Positions 1 through 8,959 of a stretch of 64,000 nt of DNA are shown piece after piece. This stretch comes from Candidatus Melainabacteria bacterium (GTDB taxonomy: Bacteria > Cyanobacteriota > Vampirovibrionia > Obscuribacterales > Obscuribacteraceae): positions 223,768 to 287,767 of the forward strand of contig RXJR01000024.1 of assembly GCA_003963305.1 (NCBI GenBank). The letters run 5' to 3'. Positions within the stretch are counted from its first letter, which is position 1, and every line of letters starts with the position of its first letter. Under the pieces are notes generated by a model. That model was not told the DNA's origin and searched no databases. It saw only the letters and a program-made list of their open reading frames with translations. Position numbers and translations under genes: made by a program.

Positions 1-999
1 CCTAAACATGCCAGCACGCCGTCAGAATATGGCGACGGTGCCATCAAAGAGCTGGTCACCTGGGAGAAAGGAACATACGTCTTCACTCCGAACTCTCGCA
101 CTGATATGCGATCGGTGAATGAGACGCTGGAAAAGGTGATCACAGAAGGAGTCTTACTGCTCGACCAGAAACGACATCTGAAACGAGCCGGCCTGGCCTA
201 CGAATCGTATCTGATTCGCCTGCACAAAAATCTGAGCGATACAGAGCTGAAACTGATGCTCACCAAAGGCGCTCCTCTCGATTTTGAATTCCAACGTGAT
301 GTCTATCACTACTTGAGACACAAGCGCACCTTCACAGACCTCTTGCGCGACAAGCCCATGGATAGCACGAAGTGGACGGCGCTGCTTTTCAATTTCCTCT
401 CTTGCGGTTTGATCGAAATCAAACAACCTGACGCGATCAAGGGTTCTGCTTTAGACTTTTTAGGTGAAGCAAGAGCGCAAGTGCAAGCGATTCACGAATC
501 GTTCATTCGCCCGGAAACAGGCGTTTACTCGTATCCAGCCCTGATGTATTTCATGGAGTATGAACTGAACCGCTATGAAGCGTACAACTTTCCGCTCTCA
601 TTGATAGTTTTTGAAATCAAAAATCGTCGCGACGGCAGTTCTACATCAGACGTACTAACCAGTCAGGCTGCGGGAATTGCAGCGATGAGAATCGATCTGG
701 TAAAACGACCACTCGATATCATCGGACACTTCGAAGCAGTCGACTACGGTTTGTTATTGCCGAATACCACTGGTTCTTCTGCTGCTTTCGTGGCTAACAG
801 AATATTGGAAAGCTTGACTGCAACTCCGCTGATCAAAGGCGTTGACCGTAATTCTCTCGAACTCGCCTTCGGCATAGCCTGCTTACCCGCCGATGGTGAT
901 GACATGGAAAGCCTGGTCATGTCTGCCAAAGCTGCAAAAGCAAAAGCGAAGAGCGGACAGTTCCCGATCGTTCTGTCGCGCAGCAAAAAGAGTAATTGA
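1..999 (+). CDS. DUF4388 / degenerate GGDEF protein, 5' truncated by window edge
   Basis: The frame is open from base 1, so the gene begins outside the window; the first internal ATG is at 106. The first ~45 visible residues match the end of a DUF4388 (PatA-N-like) domain, with the pattern AIKELVTWEKGTYVF followed by a V..TLE..ITEG helix. A helical middle follows. The last ~150 residues have the layout of a GGDEF domain (SYPALMYFMEYELNRYEA, then a strand LSLIVFEI), but where GG(D/E)EF should be the protein reads FEAVDYG, so diguanylate cyclase activity is unlikely. It is probably a signalling or scaffold protein. The stop is at 997-999 and the next gene starts within a few bases, suggesting one transcript. 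Confidence 0.8.
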   Translation, partial: PKHASTPSEYGDGAIKELVTWEKGTYVFTPNSRTDMRSVNETLEKVITEGVLLLDQKRHLKRAGLAYESYLIRLHKNLSDTELKLMLTKGAPLDFEFQRDVYHYLRHKRTFTDLLRDKPMDSTKWTALLFNFLSCGLIEIKQPDAIKGSALDFLGEARAQVQAIHESFIRPETGVYSYPALMYFMEYELNRYEAYNFPLSLIVFEIKNRRDGSSTSDVLTSQAAGIAAMRIDLVKRPLDIIGHFEAVDYGLLLPNTTGSSAAFVANRILESLTATPLIKGVDRNSLELAFGIACLPADGDDMESLVMSAKAAKAKAKSGQFPIVLSRSKKSN

Positions 1000-1001
1000 T
1001 T

Positions 1002-2222
1002 ATGTCCGAATCAGCACAGCTAGAACCCGCTGAACTCGCACTGCGGCTGGGCGATCTGCTTGTTCGCACGGGAGTAGTGACACCGGAAGCGCTCGAAGAT
1101 GCAGTCGCCCTGAGCGAAAAGATGCATATCCCACTCGAGCGCACGCTGGGCATGAACGGACATCTGAATGCAGATGGAGTGCAGGCAGCAATCACCTTGC
1201 AAAACATGCTCGACAGCCAGCAAATCAGCCTGGACAGTGCTGTAAAAGTGCTTGAACTGGTTGCATTTCAATCAATGGAGTTCAATACGGCGCTGCGCAA
1301 GTTGGCTCCAGGCGTTGAGAAAGCCCAGGGCAAGCTGACCAGTAAACTCGGCGAAATCATGCGACAAGCTGGAGTCGTAAATCCACGCCACCTTGACGAA
1401 GGGCTGCGTCAGAGCCTCAACACAGGGCTGCCTCTGGGCCTGGTTCTGATCGGTATGGGAGCAATTTCCAACCAGAATCTCCACTCTACTCTTCTGGCTC
1501 TTCGCCTCATTCGTGACGAGGTGCTGGATAGAGAATCTGCGATTCAGGCATTGAGAGTGGCGCGCTTGCAAGAAATCAGTCTCAAGCAAGCACTGGAAGA
1601 TCAGAAAATTCGCACAATCAAGCTTCAATTCGGCGTCGGCGAGCTCTTCGTGTTGGCAGGATTCATGACTGAAGGTCAACTTCTTTCAGCGCAAGAACTC
1701 GAGCTTGTCGAAGACAGGTCTATTGAACAAGTACTTGTGGAGTGCGGCTACGGCACACCGCTTACCATCGAAGCGACGCTGCGCCTTCTCGATATGATCA
1801 AAAAAGGAACGCTCTTCGAAGACCAGGCGGCAAGCATCTTAAAGCGCATCAGAAACGTAAACACGCACGCTGAGATGAATGAGATATTCTCCAATCCTGG
1901 CGATTATGACGTTGAATCTCTGAAAACCGACCTGAATGACTTGCTCTTCATGACCGGTCTCGTTTCAGACGAGGATATTGAAGCAGCTAAGCCGCTAGCC
2001 GAGTCGAATAAGGTGCCCCTCGTACAAACGCTGCAGCAAGTTGGTGCGCTTGACCAGGCAACTGTTACTGCTATGAAAGACTGCAAAGAAGCCCTGGATG
2101 CCGGCATTATCTCCAGCGAGCAAGCCGTGATTGCAGTAGTTTATGCCAATGAGAATAAAACGAGCTTCACCGACACATTGAAAAAGTTCGGCTGGGCACC
2201 AACGGTGTTGATGAGCGAATAG
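1002..2222 (+). CDS. Four-repeat helical protein, MshEN/GspE-N-like units
   Basis: About 406 residues made of four ~100-residue repeats. Each repeat opens with the same kind of segment: LGDLLVRTGVV, LGEIMRQAGVV, VGELFVLAGFM and LNDLLFMTGLV, at roughly residues 16, 116, 211 and 311. The pattern (G-x-L-hydrophobic pair, x-x-G, then an acidic helix and a PL..L..G turn) recalls the N-terminal domain of GspE/PilB/MshE ATPases, which can bind cyclic di-GMP, but there is no ATPase part. I chose ATG 1002; a TTG at 996 overlapping the previous stop is also in frame. It directly follows the degenerate GGDEF gene, so a shared signalling role is plausible but inferred. Exact function unknown. Confidence 0.8.
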   Translation: MSESAQLEPAELALRLGDLLVRTGVVTPEALEDAVALSEKMHIPLERTLGMNGHLNADGVQAAITLQNMLDSQQISLDSAVKVLELVAFQSMEFNTALRKLAPGVEKAQGKLTSKLGEIMRQAGVVNPRHLDEGLRQSLNTGLPLGLVLIGMGAISNQNLHSTLLALRLIRDEVLDRESAIQALRVARLQEISLKQALEDQKIRTIKLQFGVGELFVLAGFMTEGQLLSAQELELVEDRSIEQVLVECGYGTPLTIEATLRLLDMIKKGTLFEDQAASILKRIRNVNTHAEMNEIFSNPGDYDVESLKTDLNDLLFMTGLVSDEDIEAAKPLAESNKVPLVQTLQQVGALDQATVTAMKDCKEALDAGIISSEQAVIAVVYANENKTSFTDTLKKFGWAPTVLMSE

Positions 2223-2228
2223 CTGCAA

Positions 2229-4769
2229 GTGAGACCGGCTAAAGCGAATCTTGGTTGGCGGGCTTATGGGGCAGTTTTTGTCATCACAATTGCCGTCACG
2301 ACTCTCTATCATCTGCTCGATGATGGCGTGAAAGTAGCATTGCTGTTTGACGGCAGGCATTATTTCGAATCGTGCCAGAGAATGACAGGATTGATTCTCG
2401 CACTGGTGAGCATGAAAGCGGATCAGGTAGCCGCGGCAGAACAATCGCTGCGCGAATATATCATGCTCGATGGTCCGGTGCTGCCGACACTGTTTGGCTC
2501 AGTCTATGCGCTTCTGGGGCGCATTCCAACCAGCGCTGACTGGACCCTCATTGTCTGGGTTCAAACTGTACTGCACGCGCTAGCGACTACACTGATCTGC
2601 AAGATCACTTTTCAGATGACACGCAAGCATGCTGTCGCTTTCACTTGCTGCGCGCTCTGGGCTCTGTACCCAGCAGCGCTCGTTGCGTCTGGAAGGCTGA
2701 TGACAGAAAGCCTGGCGGTGGTTCTTCTGCTTAGCTTGCCACTGGCTCTGAGAGGAGCTATATCGGCACCGCGCACGGAGGAAAACCAGAGCGCTGACGA
2801 ATCCACGAAAACGGACGGAAAAGCAGGCGAAGAAAAAGACGCGTCCTCCTCAAAAGTCACAACTCGGTCGATATTGAGTAAATTTGCCAGTCTAGCAGCC
2901 TGCAATCAATTTGGATTTGCGGCAGGCATTGTCTCAGGGCTTCTAATTCTGCTCAAACCAGGAATGATACCGTCGGTGGCACTATCGTGGCTTGCTTGCC
3001 TGGCTATGACGCGCGCCAGACTCGCCGTTGTCGTTTCACTTCTTCTCGGCGCAGGACTCTCAATCAGTCCCTGGATGCTCTATACAAAGCAGACAACAGG
3101 CAAAGCGGCCATAACAGTGCAACGAATGCCCGTCCATAACGCTCTGATCGGATGGGATCCAGAAACAAGCGGTTGGCAGACAAATCCACCATCAGGCTTC
3201 GAGCGTGTGATGAATACCGGAGGCGAGCCGCTTTCGACAATCGAAGGAATCTGGCTCAGTCATCCGCAAGACTGCATCAACATTCTTTTGGAAAAATTTG
3301 GACATCTCTACTCCACACCATGGAACGATTATCGAGCTAACGTATTCGGAGTCGGAACGCGCCCGCAGGGCTTCTATCATTGCCTCCTGCTCTTTCTGGG
3401 GTTGGGCGGAGTGTTTGCCTGGATACTAACGAGCGAACGCAAGAACAAACTGGCAATCTTATGCATTGCAGCTGCGACAGGGCAATGCGTCTACTTGATG
3501 TTTGAGCCAGTTTGCAGATATGCCTTCCCTCAAATTGCCTTTGCGCCGGTTCTGTCGGCGTTGTTCCTGGCATTATTGCCCGGAAATTCAAAAAAATGGA
3601 AGACCATCGCGCTTGCATCGATATTGTCGGCAGGCAGCGTAGAGCTTGTTGCCCAGAGCGAAAAACAATCAAGCAAGCGCCTGGAAGAAGTCGCACATGC
3701 ACTTACCAATAACGAAAAACTCGCTGCCACAATCAAATTCAACCCCCAATCATTGCCGGGTTCAACAATTGCCCTTCTGTTGGTGGACGGAGATGCCAAT
3801 CTAGAGTCCGCACGGGTCGAAGTGAACGGACACAAGTGCTTCGGAAATCTAATCGCCTTCAACTACTACGATCCGCAGCGCTACCAGGCATTCAACCTGC
3901 TAAAAGAACTGGGTTACGGAATGCATGTCCAGGTAGACGATTTCAGGATCTGGAGAGCCATTCCTGTTCCTCTTAACGCGATTGAGGACGGCGTCGCCAA
4001 CATCACAATCACTGCCGGACAGCAGGGTTGCACCATATACGGTGACAACCAGGAGTCTCGCAACTATTTGAGCCCCGACTTCCTCTGCGTAAACCGGTTA
4101 ATCAACTCGAAATCGTCACTGGAGATGCGCAATGAAAGTCCGATTCCGGCAGCAAGAACGATGCGGAGCTGGACATTTAGCGATAATCCGCGCATTCACT
4201 TACTGCTTGCCAAAGACGCAAACCCAGCGGCAGAGGAATTAAAATCAAGCACGCCACTCAAGCCATCCAATCTCAATATTGCGCTTTCTCCAGACGACTT
4301 CGATGAGAACATGCGAACGCCGACTGGAGAGATAAAAATAAGCAGGAGCATTCTCAAGGCAGCCCGATCAACCGGACTGGTGCGCAAGTTGCCCAAGCTC
4401 GATAGTGCAGCAAATGTAGAAATCACCCTTGAAGGAGACATGCACTCAGGTCCCAAGCCGGGCGAGCTAGGCATTGTCATCTCGACAGTGACAGACAAAA
4501 ATACTGAATGTTTTCTTGCGCGGCTGCCATCATCTATTCCGACAAAATCAGACTGGACCCACTTCAAGCTCACAGATATTGCTCCATGCAAAACCAGGCA
4601 GGGCGAAGTGAACGCAATCGACATCGCTTTCTTTCCTGGTCCCTGGCAGCAAATCGCCGGATATGGAGCCGATCGCAAATGCACTGATACGGTGCTGAAA
4701 AATCTGCGTCTGGAAGTAAACAGTACCGCACTACCGTCCCTGGCCGACAAGCAACTGCTTATTTATTAG
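2229..4769 (+). CDS. Large polytopic membrane protein, GT39/ArnT-like N-terminus
   Basis: 846 residues from a GTG start seven bases after the previous gene. The first ~470 residues contain many hydrophobic segments with an early acidic loop (LLFDGRHYFESCQ near residue 40) and a later lumenal loop, as in lipid-dependent glycosyltransferases of the PMT/ArnT (GT39) class. A hydrophilic insertion of Glu/Ser/Lys residues lies at about 178-210. Residues ~480-846 form a soluble, probably periplasmic region without a family I recognise. The likely role is transfer of a sugar from a polyprenyl donor to a surface molecule, but this rests on topology only. The 3' end, including the stop codon, is the first unit of a 32-bp tandem repeat. 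Confidence 0.7.
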   Translation: MRPAKANLGWRAYGAVFVITIAVTTLYHLLDDGVKVALLFDGRHYFESCQRMTGLILALVSMKADQVAAAEQSLREYIMLDGPVLPTLFGSVYALLGRIPTSADWTLIVWVQTVLHALATTLICKITFQMTRKHAVAFTCCALWALYPAALVASGRLMTESLAVVLLLSLPLALRGAISAPRTEENQSADESTKTDGKAGEEKDASSSKVTTRSILSKFASLAACNQFGFAAGIVSGLLILLKPGMIPSVALSWLACLAMTRARLAVVVSLLLGAGLSISPWMLYTKQTTGKAAITVQRMPVHNALIGWDPETSGWQTNPPSGFERVMNTGGEPLSTIEGIWLSHPQDCINILLEKFGHLYSTPWNDYRANVFGVGTRPQGFYHCLLLFLGLGGVFAWILTSERKNKLAILCIAAATGQCVYLMFEPVCRYAFPQIAFAPVLSALFLALLPGNSKKWKTIALASILSAGSVELVAQSEKQSSKRLEEVAHALTNNEKLAATIKFNPQSLPGSTIALLLVDGDANLESARVEVNGHKCFGNLIAFNYYDPQRYQAFNLLKELGYGMHVQVDDFRIWRAIPVPLNAIEDGVANITITAGQQGCTIYGDNQESRNYLSPDFLCVNRLINSKSSLEMRNESPIPAARTMRSWTFSDNPRIHLLLAKDANPAAEELKSSTPLKPSNLNIALSPDDFDENMRTPTGEIKISRSILKAARSTGLVRKLPKLDSAANVEITLEGDMHSGPKPGELGIVISTVTDKNTECFLARLPSSIPTKSDWTHFKLTDIAPCKTRQGEVNAIDIAFFPGPWQQIAGYGADRKCTDTVLKNLRLEVNSTALPSLADKQLLIY

Positions 4770-4870
4770 GTCTCGCTGACAAGCAATTGCTCAGTTCTTA
4801 AGTACCGGTGACGAGCATCTGCTCAGTTCTTAAGCATCGGTGACGAGCACCTGCTGATTTTAAGGTCAGC
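4743..4870 (+). repeat. 32-bp tandem repeat, four units, first unit inside a gene end
   Basis: Units begin at 4743, 4775, 4807 and 4839, exactly 32 bp apart. The shared core is GNYGACRAGCANCTGCT followed by an AT-rich half containing TTCTTAAG or similar. Unit 1 encodes the last residues and stop of the membrane protein; units 2-4 are intergenic and have drifted. The arrangement indicates duplication of the 3' end of the gene into the spacer. Confidence 0.85.
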
Positions 4871-5009
4871 AATCCGATTACTTATTCAAGTCGCTCGGAG
4901 TCATTTAACAACTCCGAAATTTATCGTCTGTAATTTCAGGGCATCGAACAAACCCGGTTCGCCAAGAAATGCCCCTCGCTTTTCAGTCAATTTACTGGAG
5001 ATTACTAAC

Positions 5010-7199
5010 ATGTCAGAACAAACGGACGCCGCACAAAAAGATGCAGTTAAGGACGTAAACGAGGTCAAGGAAAAATTGCAAAAGTCAGGAGCGGCGGAAG
5101 CCTCCAAGTTGATGCTTGAAGAGATACAGAACGAGCATAAGAAACTCAACCTGAATTCGAAAACGCCAAACGCCGAAGCGGAAAGCACTATGAAGGCATA
5201 CATGGAGAAATTTGCAGCGACGGCGCAGGAACAGGGTCTGATTCAACCACTGTCGATCGAATACATGAACAACAACCAGAACTTCCTGGGAAAAGACAAA
5301 AAGGTTATCGAAGATGCTGCGTCAAAATCGAACGACCCGATGGAAAAGCTCATGCTGCAAAACGTCGCATCAAAATACGACGAATTGAAAAATGCAAAAC
5401 AAGATAACCAGAACGGCATCTCGCAAGACGATATCAACGAAGTTCGAAAAAACGGACTCACTGAAAAGCCGCAATCAGACGACAGCAGACAGAAGTTGGC
5501 AAAGGAATTAGGTCTGGAGCCTGATACAAACTTGAAGGGCGGAACGACTCTCTACGATGTAGCGAAAGCGAAGCTCACGCTAATGCATAATGCATTGCCA
5601 GAGAAATATGGTGCTCCGACGCAGCAGGATGTTTTCGGCGAAATCGCAAAAATGATGCAACGGTCGAACACGCAGAAAAAATTTGACGACCTCAAAGAAG
5701 AAGACGCCAGAGCGGGCATGCAAAATTCTATTCCCAAAAATTGGAACTCACTAACTTCAAAAGACACCTTGAAAGTCTATACAGAAGAGGAACTCAAACA
5801 GCTACAACAACCGCAATCCACCGAACAGAAGACAACCGAAAAGCCACCGACAGCACCGAAAACCACCGAAGAACAGACAACCGAAAAGTCACCGACTGCA
5901 CCAAAAACCACCGAAGAAAAGACAAACGAAAAATCAATAACCACTTCCGGAACCACTGAGCAGCAGGAGCCGGCGAATAATGCCTCAGTGCAACCGGATA
6001 AAAAACTTGAACTACAAAAGCCTCTTTCCAACGGTCAAAGTCGCACTATCCATCTGGATAACGCGGACGGAAATCCCAGCACAATCACATACAAAGACAA
6101 TAGCGGCAAAGATGTACAAGTGCTTGCCAGAAAAGCCGATGGCACTTGGACCTCGAAAACAGGTGACCAGCCAGAAATTGCTGTTTCAGTCACGTCAGAG
6201 AACGGCCGCTTGACCGTCCAAGAAAGCGCCTCAAAAAAACGCATTGAATATAACAATGGCACCGTTGTTGAGATGGACCTTCCGAAACAGAGCATCTCGA
6301 CAGGGGGAGCCGAGCCCCACGTTTATCAGACCACAGACGGCAAAACCTGGACAGTAGATGGCAAACCTGGCGCCGAATCAGTCGCGGTCAGTGCTGACGG
6401 CATCGTAACTCGGTCGCTATTGAATACAGACCGGGAGACGCTTACTAGCGAAGAAGTAGCTCGAGGACGGGAGTTCTTTCTCAAGCATTTCGATGAGATA
6501 GATCAGAGCGGCAGCGACAAAGATGGCTGGGTAACACAAGCAGATTTAAACGCATACTCTTCTAAGCACAAAGCCGAACTGAGTCCAGCTGAACTTAAGT
6601 ACCTGAGCTACCTGAACGAGCACTACGATAAAGTCGAAGAAGCCAATAATGACGAGACTGGTTTTGAAAACGCTGGCATAACCAAACTCGACATCGATAA
6701 CTGGTCGCAGGAAAAACTATTCAAAGCTGGTCACGGGGACTGGATCGTCATGGCACCCGAGCTGTCGAAAGAAGAGCAAGACAAAGCTTCTGCATTTATC
6801 ACGAAAAATGCTGCCGCCATGAACAGAGATGGTGACGCCTACATCAATCCGAAGGAAATCAATGCATTCTTAAAAGAGCACGCCGACGATCAGACTATCA
6901 CTTCTGCCGATAGAGAATTAATGCAGAGGTACATGGCCAGTGAAACTGAAAAGCTTCGTCAGTTCGTCGTGAAAAACTGGATGGAACTGGATAAAGACGG
7001 AAGCAACGGTCTCTCTAAAGACGAGTTAAGCGACTTTGCTGTCAGCCATCCAGAAGGAGCTGAAGCTCTTTCAAAGTTGATCGGGGAAATGTCCACATTC
7101 GAACCGATTCAGTTCTCCCACGAATACGACTCACAGTCCGGGGTGACTGTTTACGACCTGCTCAACGAGACATATGCGTATACGCATCCAGCCACTTAA
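5010..7199 (+). CDS. EF-hand calcium-binding-type protein with Thr/Pro/Glu linker
   Basis: 729 residues, ATG preceded by a weak GGAG at 4997-5000. The N-terminal ~260 residues are charged and helical. Residues ~270-315 are a 15-residue repeat (TTEKxPTAPKTTEEx, about 2.6 copies). A beta-rich segment follows (HLDNADGNPSTITYKDNSGK, later TTDGKTWTVDGKPG), then three EF-hand-like motifs near residues 497 (DQSGSDKDGWVTQADL), 604 (MNRDGDAYINPKEI) and 659 (LDKDGSNGLSKDEL). The last two keep the D-x-D-x-(G/N/D) spacing; the first is irregular. No signal peptide or membrane segment is seen. Probably a calcium-responsive scaffold; specific function unknown. Confidence 0.8.
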   Translation: MSEQTDAAQKDAVKDVNEVKEKLQKSGAAEASKLMLEEIQNEHKKLNLNSKTPNAEAESTMKAYMEKFAATAQEQGLIQPLSIEYMNNNQNFLGKDKKVIEDAASKSNDPMEKLMLQNVASKYDELKNAKQDNQNGISQDDINEVRKNGLTEKPQSDDSRQKLAKELGLEPDTNLKGGTTLYDVAKAKLTLMHNALPEKYGAPTQQDVFGEIAKMMQRSNTQKKFDDLKEEDARAGMQNSIPKNWNSLTSKDTLKVYTEEELKQLQQPQSTEQKTTEKPPTAPKTTEEQTTEKSPTAPKTTEEKTNEKSITTSGTTEQQEPANNASVQPDKKLELQKPLSNGQSRTIHLDNADGNPSTITYKDNSGKDVQVLARKADGTWTSKTGDQPEIAVSVTSENGRLTVQESASKKRIEYNNGTVVEMDLPKQSISTGGAEPHVYQTTDGKTWTVDGKPGAESVAVSADGIVTRSLLNTDRETLTSEEVARGREFFLKHFDEIDQSGSDKDGWVTQADLNAYSSKHKAELSPAELKYLSYLNEHYDKVEEANNDETGFENAGITKLDIDNWSQEKLFKAGHGDWIVMAPELSKEEQDKASAFITKNAAAMNRDGDAYINPKEINAFLKEHADDQTITSADRELMQRYMASETEKLRQFVVKNWMELDKDGSNGLSKDELSDFAVSHPEGAEALSKLIGEMSTFEPIQFSHEYDSQSGVTVYDLLNETYAYTHPAT

Positions 7200-7213
7200 G
7201 GTGAGTCCGAAAC

Positions 7214-7240
7214 AGGCGCAGACTAGAGCGATCTGCGCCT
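7214..7240. terminator. Hairpin between convergent genes
   Basis: A perfect 9-bp inverted repeat, AGGCGCAGA and TCTGCGCCT, separated by nine bases. It lies 14 bp after the EF-hand gene and its loop contains the stop codon of the convergent small gene, so it could serve both strands. There is no long T tract, so termination strength is uncertain. Confidence 0.5.
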
Positions 7241-7378
7241 GGAGTGATACCGTATGCGATGCATAGCCAGCTTTCTTTTTCTCTGTTCAATAATGATGGA
7301 AACGGCAGCAGCCACCGTGACCAGATAAATAAGTACAAACACAACGCCTGCCACCAGGCAAAAATCTTCTAAAGCCAT
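7223..7378 (-). CDS. 51-residue single-pass membrane peptide
   Basis: ATG at 7378 (minus strand) preceded by GGAGGTGG five bases upstream, one of the best ribosome-binding sites in the window. The product starts MALEDFCLVAG, has one hydrophobic stretch of about 22 residues (VVFVLIYLVTVAAAVSIII) and ends in a strongly basic tail (EQRKRKLAMHRIRYHSRRR). Topology by the positive-inside rule is N-out/C-in. It fills the space between the EF-hand gene and the GT2 gene. No homologue is recognised. The strong RBS, TM segment and basic tail together support a real small protein. Confidence 0.65.
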   Translation of the reverse strand: MALEDFCLVAGVVFVLIYLVTVAAAVSIIIEQRKRKLAMHRIRYHSRRRSL

Positions 7379-7517
7379 AACCACCTCCATTTACAACGCG
7401 AACAAGCGAACGAGTAGATCTCCTAATAAGAACTACGTTCAACCAGGTAATTTGGTTCAATTTCTAGAGGTAAATTTATGAGCTAATCGAGAAGCAAAAG
7501 GCCAATTGATTGAAATA

Positions 7518-8417
7518 TCAAGTTGATTTCGGTGCCACTTGTTTGCCACCACGCAGGTGAAAGCTGGCGATTCTGAAATAAGCCAACCCCATCAACCCCA
7601 GGTAGGCAGGGGCATCCATATACCAACGCCCATTGCGATAGTGTTTTTTCCAGAAGCGATACAGTCCACGATGCGATGACAAAATCATTTTGGCTTTTAC
7701 TTGCTTGATTGACTGACCGTAATGGTGCACCACTTTTGCACTCGGTGTGAACCAGATCTGCCAACCCTTTTGCTTGATGCGATAACACCAATCAACTTCT
7801 TCAAAGAGCATCCAGAAGCCCTCATCAAGCGTGCCGACATCATCGATGACCTCACGCTTGAGCATCAGGCAGGCGCCCTCGGGCTGGTCCACTTCGCGCT
7901 CGTCATCATGATTCCAATCAAGCATTTTGTATTCGCGAAATCGCGGTTGATCTGGAAATATTTTGCTCAATCCCATCAATTCATAGACCATGCCGTTGAA
8001 GGTGGGAAAGGCGCGACACGATCTCTGAATCGAGCCATCAGTATTTATCAGTTGAGGCGCAACAATGCCGGCTTTCGGATGACTGTCGAGAAAGTCCATA
8101 AGACACTTGAGTGCACCAGGCTTCACCTCCGTATCCGGATTAAGAAGCAAAATCTTTTCACCCTTACAGATATTGATTGCCTGATTGTTCGCTTTAGCAA
8201 ATCCCAGGTTGTCTGAATTAGCGATGAGATGAACCCATGGAAAATCGCTGGACACCATCTGCGCCGAGCCATCCTTGGAGTCATTATCAACGAGGAAAAC
8301 TTCGGTTTCGCCGGCTAGCAAATTGGAAGGATCGTCGAGTTCAGCCTTGACCGTCGTCAAAGAAGTGCGCAAGAGTTCTCGCGTGTTCCAGCTGACGATG
8401 ACGATAGATAGTTTCAT
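7518..8417 (-). CDS. Family 2 glycosyltransferase, rhamnosyltransferase-like
   Basis: 299 residues with the GT-A layout: IVIVSWNTRELL at the N-terminus, the nucleotide-binding FLVDNDSKDGS, and the DxD-type motif LLLNPDTEV near residue 95. FEEVDWCYRIKQKGW near residue 208 is the acceptor/catalytic-base region common to WbbL-type rhamnosyltransferases, preceded by GACLMLKREV. No membrane segment is obvious. It would act on the cytoplasmic face, adding a sugar to a lipid-linked glycan. Its position beside a sugar-phosphate transferase and a complete dTDP-rhamnose gene set makes dTDP-rhamnose the likely donor, although the locus is divided by an ATPase gene and this gene lies on the opposite strand. 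Confidence 0.85.
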   Translation of the reverse strand: MKLSIVIVSWNTRELLRTSLTTVKAELDDPSNLLAGETEVFLVDNDSKDGSAQMVSSDFPWVHLIANSDNLGFAKANNQAINICKGEKILLLNPDTEVKPGALKCLMDFLDSHPKAGIVAPQLINTDGSIQRSCRAFPTFNGMVYELMGLSKIFPDQPRFREYKMLDWNHDDEREVDQPEGACLMLKREVIDDVGTLDEGFWMLFEEVDWCYRIKQKGWQIWFTPSAKVVHHYGQSIKQVKAKMILSSHRGLYRFWKKHYRNGRWYMDAPAYLGLMGLAYFRIASFHLRGGKQVAPKST

Positions 8418-8512
8418 TGCTGCATTGCTGCGTTTTCGGAGTCCAAATCAAACATTTTAGGACAATCAGCAACCTGATGGACTGTGCTGTGAACAAGTAC
8501 ACATAGTTTGTC

Positions 8513-8805
8513 TTGCGAAAAGTGATACCAAATGAAAAGTATTAATCACATAGCTTCGCAGCAATTTATTAGAGCGCTCACATGTTTCAAATAGTGTCAC
8601 CAAGCGAAATTAAAAGTCAAAAGGACCCGATAAGCACGGCAATCGGCACCGAATAATGCGACCAAACGAAAACAACGCATCGATTAGTTGATAATCACCA
8701 TACGCCATAAGCTTTTCGTTTAGTCGCACTAAAAGAAATTGCACCATCAAATCGATATTCATAACGATTCGCCATCCAAGTTTCATTTAGTAGCATTAAA
8801 CAAAA
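8513..8805. promoter_or_regulatory. Array of five dyad sites, about 67 bp apart, in a 541-bp gap
   Basis: The gap 8418-8959 holds five copies of an interrupted palindrome: half-site TTTCRTTTAGT, three bases, half-site ACYAAAYGAAA. They occupy 8513-8537, 8585-8609, 8647-8671, 8714-8738 and 8781-8805; centres are 72, 62, 67 and 67 bp apart. The copy at 8714 is nearly perfect (TTTCGTTTAGT / ACTAAAAGAAA). Right arms are better conserved than left arms in the first three. The sequences between copies are unrelated. The array lies between two divergent genes and next to the AAA/DUF4143 gene, so it could be a multi-operator control region; repeat decay argues against an active CRISPR array. Confidence 0.6.
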
Positions 8806-8959
8806 CGTAAAACCAGATTTTTCAAATTCGATTCTATGAAAACTGCTAAAAAATTCGCAGTTGGAGTGGTGACGGTAACAGCTGAGTGACGGCCGACTGC
8901 TTAGAAAGCTCGCCCGGTGCTTAATTACAAACTCTAAGGAATTACCAGACCGACACCAG

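Noticed and set aside
4196..4750. 184-codon minus-strand open frame
   Set aside because: Antisense to the soluble part of the membrane glycosyltransferase-like gene; Ser/Phe-rich composition typical of a shadow.
8513..8805. CRISPR array reading of the five dyads
   Set aside because: Repeats differ at many positions, intervals vary from 62 to 72 bp, and no cas gene is near; an operator or decayed repeat array fits better.
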